This document shows, piece after piece, positions 6,331 through 11,551 of a stretch of 13,028 nt of DNA (position 1 is the stretch's first letter; each line of letters starts with the position of its first letter). This DNA comes from JAIVJN01 sp036732565. Lineage in GTDB: Bacteria > Acidobacteriota > Vicinamibacteria > Vicinamibacterales > UBA2999. A program made the translations under genes and the position numbers. The stretch spans positions 1-13,028 of the forward strand of contig DAINCF010000179.1 of the NCBI GenBank assembly GCA_036732565.1. The letters are read 5' to 3'. The notes under the pieces are model-generated. The model did no database searches and was not told the DNA's origin. It was given only the letters and a program-made list of their open reading frames with translations.

Positions 6331-6468
6331 TTCGCCACCAAGACACCAAGAACACAAGAAAACGCTAGCCACTGAGGCACCAAGACACGAAGCAAATTCT
6401 TCTGAAGAAAAAGACTTCTTGGTGCCTTGGTGGCGAACCTCTTCTTGTGTTCTTCGTGCCTTTGTGGC
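6331..6468. repeat. Nested quasi-palindrome of about 138 bp between convergent genes
   Basis: Three co-centred stems are visible. Outer: 6334-6360 pairs with 6442-6468, 24 of 27 positions. Middle: 6368-6385 pairs with 6417-6434, 16 of 18. Inner: TTCTTC (6397-6402), T, GAAGAA (6404-6409), perfect. A second register pairs TTCGCCACCAAG (6331-6342) perfectly with 6426-6437 and continues for 9 more bp after one mismatch. The arms are themselves direct repeats of a GCCACcaagaCACCAAGA-like word, which explains the alternative pairings. The element fills the spacer between the thioesterase stop and the stop of the membrane-protein gene. It could act as a bidirectional terminator or 3'-end stabiliser, or be a miniature mobile repeat. 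No target-site duplication is evident. Confidence 0.8.
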
Positions 6469-6477
6469 TGGCGTCTC

Positions 6478-7236
6478 TCAGTCCGAAACCGCCCACTCTC
6501 CAGGCACGATGGGGCGCGTTCGGGGGAGGAGGCCGAGGCGGGCGCGGTGGCCGACGAACGCCAGGACGCCGAGGAACACGACGAGCTTGATGATATCGCC
6601 ACCGAAGCCCCGCGGCAGGACGTTCCACATCACCCACAGAATTGGCTGCGCGATCGCGACCGCCCAGACAGCGCCGTAGAAGTAGCGACGCTCGTGGCCC
6701 TCTCCGGCGGTTGACGGCTTCACGCGCGGGAGTTTTCCCGCCGCGCCGAGTACCCACATCGTTCCGGCAATCGGGAAGTATGCATACTCGTACATCTGCC
6801 TCAAACGCCACTCACCTGTCGCGATCGCGTAGACGAGCCCGGCGATGTTCAAGACCGCGAACGCCACCACTTCACCCCAGGCGATGGTGTAGCAGATGCG
6901 CCGGTACAGCGGGTTCGGCCGATCCTCGGTGAAACGGATGATGTACGGAGCTTCCTCGCAGCCCGGCAGCCGCCCCCGCAGGCCGGCGAGGCCGGTGCCG
7001 GCGACTACGACGAGCAGCCACAGGAGCATGCGGCCGTCGAAGCCGCGCTCGAAGAAATCGAAGGTGAGCGGCCCTGGCGCGATGAAGAAGACGAAGATCC
7101 AGATCGGCCAGTGATTGAATCGGTAATAGAGCTTGTTTCTGACCCGTAGCTTGCGGTGGGTGTCCAGCTCGACCCGCAGCGCCGACGATCCGATGTCCGC
7201 CCCGGAGAGAAACGCTTCCTTGCTCGTCTCCTGCAC
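6478..7236 (-). CDS. Six-helix integral membrane protein, unknown function
   Basis: I do not recognise this 252-residue protein. Hydrophobic segments at about 43-56, 69-86, 115-138, 152-167, 186-204 and 213-229 suggest six membrane helices, with a cytoplasmic-looking polar N-terminus of about 40 residues (basic THRKLRVRNK at 26-35). A loop of type GRLPGCEEAPYIIRFTEDRP lies between helices 2 and 3, and there is a short C-terminal tail RTRPIVPGEWAVSD. The open frame extends far upstream, but that part lies opposite the serine hydrolase and reads as low-complexity arginine-rich shadow. I place the start at GTG 7236, the only plausible start before helix 1; there is no Shine-Dalgarno site, but TATACT lies 7 nt upstream, as for a leaderless message. 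It is divergent from the serine hydrolase by 21 bp, so co-regulation is likely. Confidence 0.7.
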   Translation of the reverse strand: MQETSKEAFLSGADIGSSALRVELDTHRKLRVRNKLYYRFNHWPIWIFVFFIAPGPLTFDFFERGFDGRMLLWLLVVVAGTGLAGLRGRLPGCEEAPYIIRFTEDRPNPLYRRICYTIAWGEVVAFAVLNIAGLVYAIATGEWRLRQMYEYAYFPIAGTMWVLGAAGKLPRVKPSTAGEGHERRYFYGAVWAVAIAQPILWVMWNVLPRGFGGDIIKLVVFLGVLAFVGHRARLGLLPRTRPIVPGEWAVSD

Positions 7237-7257
7237 GACTGTCAGTATATTCGCCCT
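7237..7257. promoter_or_regulatory. Overlapping divergent -10 boxes, possible leaderless promoters
   Basis: The spacer holds TATATT at 7246-7251 on the plus strand, 6 nt before the hydrolase ATG at 7258. It also holds TATACT at 7249-7244 on the minus strand, 7 nt before the GTG at 7236. The boxes share four base pairs. With normal -10 to start spacing, both transcripts would begin at or next to the start codon. -35 matches are poor on both sides (TTGCTC at 7220-7225 has a 20-nt spacer on the plus strand). This rests on pattern and geometry only. Confidence 0.45.
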
Positions 7258-9168
7258 ATGCGACGCTGGGGGTTCTGGGCTGGCCTCGCGCTCCTCTTCC
7301 TCGCGTACGTGGCGTCGACACGCGTCATCGTGCGGCCGGCTGCCCAGGAGTCGCGGGAGCAACCCGACCCGACGCCCCAGACGCTCGAGGCGTTCCGCAC
7401 GGCGGCGGCCGCGATCCTCGAACAGGGCGGAGTCCCGGGTGCGGGCATTGCCCTCGTGCATGCGGACGGCATCGAGTGGATGGGCGGCATCGGCCTGGCC
7501 GACGTTGCGCGCCGGACGCCGGTCACCGAGGACACGCACTTCCGCGTGGGCTCCATCAGCAAGACGTTCGTCGCGATGGCCCTGGTGCAACTGGCGGAAG
7601 AAGGCGAGCTGACGCTCGACGACCTGCTCTCGAACATCCTGCCCGACCTCGCCATCGAGAACCCGTGGGACGCGACCGTGCCGATTCGCATCGTGCACCT
7701 GCTGCAGCACACGGCGGGCTTCGACGACATGCACTTCGCGGAGATGTACAACTTCTCCGACCCACCCGACATGTCGCTCGCGATGGTCATGCGCCGCACG
7801 CCCGGCTCGCGCCGCGTGCGATGGCGGCCGGGCACGCGCATGTCGTACTCGAATCCCGGATACGGCGTGGCCGGCATGGTCATCGAGAAGATCGCCGAGC
7901 AGCCGTACGAGGAGTACATTCGCCAGCGCATCTTCGAGCCGCTCGACATGACGACCAGCAGCTTCGTGCTGCGGCCGGCAGACGAGGCCACGCTGGCCAT
8001 CGGCTATTCGGGACGACGACTCCGCATAACCGGCTACCCGCAGATCTACTTGCGTCCCGCGGGCAACCTGCACACCTCCACCCGTGAGCTGGCGACGTTC
8101 GTGCGAACGCTCCTCAACTGGGGTGCGCTCGGCGAGACGCCCATCGTCGATCCCGAATACCTCAGCAACATGGAACGCGCGCGGACCACAATCGCCAGTA
8201 CCGCTGGCCTTCGCAACGGCTACGGCAGCGGCATCATGACGTGGACCGACCTGCCGTATCCGATGCTGGGACACGGTGGCGGCATCGAGGGGTTCGTGTC
8301 GGCGTACGGCTACTCGCCGGCCCGCGATGTCGGCTTCGTCGTGCTGCTGAATCGTGACGATGCGCGCGGGACGCTGAACCGGCTGACGGCGCTCGCGACG
8401 AGCTACTTGAAGCGCGAGATCGAACCGCCGACTACATCGGCCGCTTCTGTGTCCGCGGAAGCGCTTCGCGCGCACGAGGGCTATTACCACGAGGCCAATC
8501 CGCGCAATCAGGCGCTCGCCTTCATGGAGTGGCTGCGCGGCGGCTTTCACGTATCGGCCGTCGACGATGGGCTGCACATCACGCGCGTGTTCGGGGCTCC
8601 CTCGAAGCTGGTGCCGGTCTCGGACACGCTGTTCAGGAATGAATCGCAGGCCGCGGCAACGCGCGTGTTCGCCAACACCCCTGATGGTCGCAACATCCTC
8701 AGCGCCACGATGTCAGGCGGCGAAGTCTACGCCGAGCGCGTCCCGCGCTGGCGCGTCGAGATCATCCGGTGGCCGGTCATGGCCGCGGCCGTCGTGGCGC
8801 TCACACCAATCGTGGCGGTGATCGTCTGGCTCTTCCACGCGCGGGGCGCGCAGCCGCAAGGCTTCTGGTCGTTGAAGACGCTGCTCGTCGCCACTTCACT
8901 GACGTTGGTCGTCCCATTTGCGGCGCTCGCGGCGAAACCCGTTTCGCAATGGGGATTACGCTCCACGGCCACGATTGTCGCGTTTCTTGCCACGCTCGCC
9001 CTGCCGACGATCGCCGTCGCAACGCTGTTCTTTGCGAACGGCGCGCGCGTGCGAGGCGGGAGTCGTTGGCTCGTGAGCTACGGCGTCCTCGTGGCACTCG
9101 CCGCGTTCACGCTGACGGCCTATCTCGCATCGTTTGGCGTGATCGGGATGCGAATGTGGACCTACTGA
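7258..9168 (+). CDS. Membrane-anchored serine hydrolase of the beta-lactamase class C family, with C-terminal membrane domain
   Basis: The family covers class C beta-lactamases, DD-peptidases and esterases that use an acyl-serine intermediate. The 636-residue protein has an N-terminal signal anchor (about 7-24) and then the catalytic domain with all three motifs: SISK at 99-102 (Ser99 nucleophile, Lys102), YSN at 197-199, and HGG at 339-341. After the domain (about 45-385) comes a beta-rich region of about 110 residues (SAEALRAHEGYYHE onward), as in other family members with a C-terminal accessory domain. Four hydrophobic helices follow at about 505-527, 541-559, 571-592 and 604-627. The catalytic part should face the periplasm. 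The start at 7258 gives a proper MRRWGF signal; an upstream in-frame extension would bury it. No Shine-Dalgarno site is seen. The end overlaps the following GNAT gene by 13 bp. Whether the substrate is a beta-lactam, a peptide or an ester is unknown. Confidence 0.9.
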   Translation: MRRWGFWAGLALLFLAYVASTRVIVRPAAQESREQPDPTPQTLEAFRTAAAAILEQGGVPGAGIALVHADGIEWMGGIGLADVARRTPVTEDTHFRVGSISKTFVAMALVQLAEEGELTLDDLLSNILPDLAIENPWDATVPIRIVHLLQHTAGFDDMHFAEMYNFSDPPDMSLAMVMRRTPGSRRVRWRPGTRMSYSNPGYGVAGMVIEKIAEQPYEEYIRQRIFEPLDMTTSSFVLRPADEATLAIGYSGRRLRITGYPQIYLRPAGNLHTSTRELATFVRTLLNWGALGETPIVDPEYLSNMERARTTIASTAGLRNGYGSGIMTWTDLPYPMLGHGGGIEGFVSAYGYSPARDVGFVVLLNRDDARGTLNRLTALATSYLKREIEPPTTSAASVSAEALRAHEGYYHEANPRNQALAFMEWLRGGFHVSAVDDGLHITRVFGAPSKLVPVSDTLFRNESQAAATRVFANTPDGRNILSATMSGGEVYAERVPRWRVEIIRWPVMAAAVVALTPIVAVIVWLFHARGAQPQGFWSLKTLLVATSLTLVVPFAALAAKPVSQWGLRSTATIVAFLATLALPTIAVATLFFANGARVRGGSRWLVSYGVLVALAAFTLTAYLASFGVIGMRMWTY

Positions 9169-9908
9169 GCACGCTCCCCGACGTCCCTCGATGGATCGAA
9201 GCGCGCGGCATGCTCCTGAGCCGGCGCGGCGCGGCCGTCCCACCGCCACGAGGTGGTCCCGTCGCGCTCATCGCGACACCCGAGGAGGGCGGCCTGGCCG
9301 TCGTCGTGCGATGGGACAATGTGGAGGAGTTGGCGGGGTCGCTCGTTGCAGTCCCGTCCTCGTTTACGCTCTTGGCGCCTCCCGAGGCCGAAGAGGTCGT
9401 CACCAGACTCGCGCCCGGTCGCGACCGCTGCGGCGCGACGCTCTTCACATTGGACGGCGATCGCGGCGATCTGCCGGTGCGCGATCCGCGAGCGCGGCTC
9501 CTCGTGCCCGGCGACCGGCCGCTGCTCGATCGCCTGCCGGCGGATCTCCAGGAAGAGATCGCCGGCGCGTTCGACTACGCACCGATGAGCGCGGCATTCA
9601 TCGACGGCCGTCCCGTCTCCTTTTGTTACGCCGCATGGGAGACCGAGACGTTGTGGGACGTCAGCATCGACACCCTGCCGGGATGGCGTCGACGAGGATG
9701 CGCGCGGGCGGCGGCGGTGGAGCTGATCGACTACTTCCTCGCGCGCGGCAAGCGACCGGTCTGGGGCGCGGCCGACACGAACACCGCCTCGGCGGCGTTG
9801 GCGACCCACCTCGGCCTTCGTCCCGTGGATCGGCTGTTGTTGGTCTTTCCGGAAGACGAGGACGACGAAGACGGCCCGTACTCGATCGATCGTATCGGCG
9901 GCTGCTAG
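9156..9908 (+). CDS. GNAT family N-acetyltransferase
   Basis: This 250-residue protein has a poorly conserved N-terminal half and a C-terminal GNAT domain. Strand SAAFIDGRPVSFCYAAWETE (about 147-166) leads to LWDVSIDTLPGWRRRGCARA, where RRRGCA is the acetyl-CoA pyrophosphate loop (R/QxxGxA). Next come the helix AAAVELIDYFLARGK and WGAADTNTASAALATHLGLRP, the N-x-x-S/A motif of helix alpha 4. The tail is acidic (EDEDDEDG). The start is GTG 9156, which overlaps the serine hydrolase end by 13 bp and suggests translational coupling. An internal ATG in GMLL (about residue 19) is an alternative, and the longer open frame upstream is a shadow of the hydrolase. Pairing with a secreted hydrolase may mean self-protection or modification of a product, but that is a guess. 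Its stop lies 6 bp from the stop of the convergent SGNH gene. Confidence 0.8.
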   Translation: MDLLSTLPDVPRWIEARGMLLSRRGAAVPPPRGGPVALIATPEEGGLAVVVRWDNVEELAGSLVAVPSSFTLLAPPEAEEVVTRLAPGRDRCGATLFTLDGDRGDLPVRDPRARLLVPGDRPLLDRLPADLQEEIAGAFDYAPMSAAFIDGRPVSFCYAAWETETLWDVSIDTLPGWRRRGCARAAAVELIDYFLARGKRPVWGAADTNTASAALATHLGLRPVDRLLLVFPEDEDDEDGPYSIDRIGGC

Positions 9909-9914
9909 CCTCGC

Positions 9915-10859
9915 CTACTGCGGACGCACCGTGATCCGGTCGGCCAGCGCCTCCGCGATCGCGGCGTGAGCGTCCTCGTTGGGATGGCTGTCGAACACGC
10001 TCGCATGCGTGTTGAAACCCTGCAGGTGGGGTGTGAGATCGAGGACTTCCAAACCGTACTCGCGCGAGAGATCCGAGACCTGCTGGCGCAGGCGCGGCAT
10101 CGGATCGCCGCCGCTGGCCAGCAGCGTCGGATACAGCATCACGATCGTGCGCGGCGATCGGGCCCGCGCGAGCCTGGCCCAGGCATCGAATTGCTCGCGA
10201 AACAGCTCCCAGCCACGCGTCCCGGGCGCGTACTCGCGATACATGTAATCCGGATAGCTTCGCTCGCCGCCGGGCACCAGCAACCTCAGACGATCGTCGA
10301 CGAAGAAATAGAGGTAGGAGTGGGTGCGGGCCCAGGTGTGCCCGCTCCAGCGACGCCATGGCGCCGCTGACGGATCCGGGCGATGCTCCTTCTCCACCTC
10401 GAGGTCGTTGACGTACCACTGGTAGACGAGAACATCCGGCGCCAGCGTGTCGGGGTAGCTTCGCAGTCCGGCGAGATGGCTGGTGATTTCGCGCCCGGGC
10501 AACGCGAACACTGCGACCTCGTAGCGCTCGGCCTGCGCGTTGAGCCGCTCGAGCAGACGCTCGGGATACAGGTCGTACCAATTGCGAACGCCCTGTCCCC
10601 AGGTCACGGAATCGCCCTGAATGACGATGCGCGTGAGACCGGGCCGCTTGCGTCCCGGCGGCGGCTCCGGTCCGCGCAGGACGGCATCACCGCCGTTGAA
10701 CGTGTAGACGAAGGGTCCGCCGCCAGGTCCACCCGCGGTTCGTGTGCCACCATCGCGATAGATGATGCGAAGGGCCGCTTCCGCGAACGCCAGCGTCGCC
10801 GCGATTGCAAGGACGCAGGCGGCGATCGCGAACCCGAGCCATCGGAGCCTCGTCACCAA
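9915..10859 (-). CDS. Membrane-anchored SGNH/GDSL hydrolase (SxtL-like position)
   Basis: SGNH hydrolases are serine esterases, acylhydrolases or deacetylases. This 314-residue protein has a single N-terminal hydrophobic anchor (about 8-28), so the catalytic domain is probably periplasmic. The blocks are visible: GDS at 82-84 (Ser84 nucleophile) in VIQGDSVTWGQGV, Gly122 in ALPGREITSHL for the oxyanion hole, Asn151 in YQWYVND, and Asp290 and His292 in VFDSHPNEDAH. The start is TTG 10859 or the adjacent GTG 10856, and neither has a clear ribosome-binding site. It follows the DUF5989 stop by 3 nt and is the last gene of the carbamoyltransferase operon, the position held by the GDSL lipase sxtL in the saxitoxin cluster, for which decarbamoylation has been proposed. 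The substrate here is unknown. Confidence 0.88.
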   Translation of the reverse strand: MVTRLRWLGFAIAACVLAIAATLAFAEAALRIIYRDGGTRTAGGPGGGPFVYTFNGGDAVLRGPEPPPGRKRPGLTRIVIQGDSVTWGQGVRNWYDLYPERLLERLNAQAERYEVAVFALPGREITSHLAGLRSYPDTLAPDVLVYQWYVNDLEVEKEHRPDPSAAPWRRWSGHTWARTHSYLYFFVDDRLRLLVPGGERSYPDYMYREYAPGTRGWELFREQFDAWARLARARSPRTIVMLYPTLLASGGDPMPRLRQQVSDLSREYGLEVLDLTPHLQGFNTHASVFDSHPNEDAHAAIAEALADRITVRPQ

Positions 10860-10862
10860 CGA

Positions 10863-11054
10863 TCAGAAGAGCGTGTAGATGAACGGCGCCGCCGCCGTGC
10901 TCGACAGCACGACCAGCACGCCGATGAGCAGCAGCACGATGAAGATCGGTGCGAGCCACCACTTCTTGTTGTCGCGCAGGAAATCGACGAACTCGCGGAC
11001 GATGCCGGTCTTCCGGCTCTCGGCTGCACGTTCGAAATCGGATCGATCGGCCAT
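10863..11054 (-). CDS. DUF5989 family single-helix membrane protein (SxtK-like)
   Basis: This 63-residue protein has the DUF5989 pattern: an amphipathic segment VREFVDFLRDNKKWWLAPI (about 19-37), one membrane helix (about 33-51), then a conserved-looking tail STAAAPFIYTLF. The function is unknown. Such small proteins are typically found beside carbamoyltransferase and SxtJ genes, as SxtK is in the saxitoxin cluster. The start at 11054 has GAGG 8 nt upstream, just beyond a three-hairpin array that separates it from the SxtJ gene. The NKKWW stretch at the membrane face and the hydrophobic C-terminus suggest a small subunit that binds a larger partner, an inference only. Confidence 0.88.
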   Translation of the reverse strand: MADRSDFERAAESRKTGIVREFVDFLRDNKKWWLAPIFIVLLLIGVLVVLSSTAAAPFIYTLF

Positions 11055-11069
11055 CGTCTTCGCCTCACA

Positions 11070-11130
11070 GGGCCGGCTGGAAGCCGGCCCCCACGCCTGC
11101 GTCCGGCGTGGAGGCCGCCTTCAGGCGGCC
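11070..11130. repeat. Array of three adjacent perfect hairpins between SxtJ and DUF5989 genes
   Basis: Three hairpins follow one another with almost no gap. GGGCCGGCT/AGCCGGCCC (11070-11078 and 11082-11090) has 9-bp arms and a 3-nt loop. CCACGCC/GGCGTGG (11091-11097 and 11105-11111) has 7-bp arms. GGCCGCCT/AGGCGGCC (11113-11120 and 11123-11130) has 8-bp arms and a 2-nt loop. The last arm ends on the first base of the SxtJ stop codon. The array is REP-like and fills nearly the whole 75-bp spacer, so it will be transcribed inside the operon mRNA. It may set relative expression or mRNA stability of the two genes. Confidence 0.75.
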
Positions 11131-11549
11131 TAGAACTGCCTGAAGTACCTCGACGGATCGGTGATTTGCCGGTGTGGCTGCCAATAGGTCTTGGCGCCGC
11201 GATCGAGCGCCCGCTGCATCGGATCGCGACCGCTCAATCGCAGCAGCAACCCGACCGGCGTGATCACCAGGTAGTAGGTCACCGCCAGCACGAGATGGGA
11301 AATCGCCCAGCCGATCGGGAAGACGGCCGTCATCCACGCGACCCAGATCGGCTTCATCGCCGACGGCCTCACCACGCCTATCGCGCTGATGACTGCGGCG
11401 GGGATCCAGATGACCAGCGGCCACGACCACGACTGCGTACGCCGATACAGCGCGTAGCCGAGGACGGCGCAGGCGGCGGGGAACCAGATGCCCGCGAACT
11501 GTCGCAGCAGGCGCGGCGTGGGCTCGCGATTGAGGGAGACGAGGGCCAT
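11130..11549 (-). CDS. SxtJ family membrane protein
   Basis: This 139-residue protein resembles the SxtJ family, whose members accompany O-carbamoyltransferase genes and have no known biochemical role. A short polar N-terminus (to about 19) is followed by hydrophobic segments at about 20-36, 43-60 and 67-104, the last long enough for two helices. The C-terminal cytoplasmic tail ends in the family-like TYWQPHRQITDPSRYFRQF. The ATG at 11549 lies 2 nt after the stop of the carbamoyltransferase fusion, and an AGGAGG site sits about 11 nt upstream inside that gene's end, so the two are translationally coupled. Its likely job is to anchor or feed the cytosolic carbamoyltransferase at the membrane, which is inferred from context alone. 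Confidence 0.85.
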   Translation of the reverse strand: MALVSLNREPTPRLLRQFAGIWFPAACAVLGYALYRRTQSWSWPLVIWIPAAVISAIGVVRPSAMKPIWVAWMTAVFPIGWAISHLVLAVTYYLVITPVGLLLRLSGRDPMQRALDRGAKTYWQPHRQITDPSRYFRQF

Positions 11550-11551
11550 TG

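Noticed and set aside
5784..6468. CRISPR array
   Set aside because: The 21-bp and palindromic repeats are contiguous or mirrored, without unique spacers of regular length, and no cas gene is present.
7156..7257. N-terminal extension of the serine hydrolase
   Set aside because: It would put 34 polar residues in front of the signal anchor and lies antisense to the membrane-protein gene start.
7237..8577. Long minus-strand open frame continuing upstream of the six-helix membrane protein
   Set aside because: It lies exactly opposite the serine hydrolase, whose catalytic motifs are complete, and its translation is arginine- and alanine-rich low complexity, typical of a high-GC antisense shadow.
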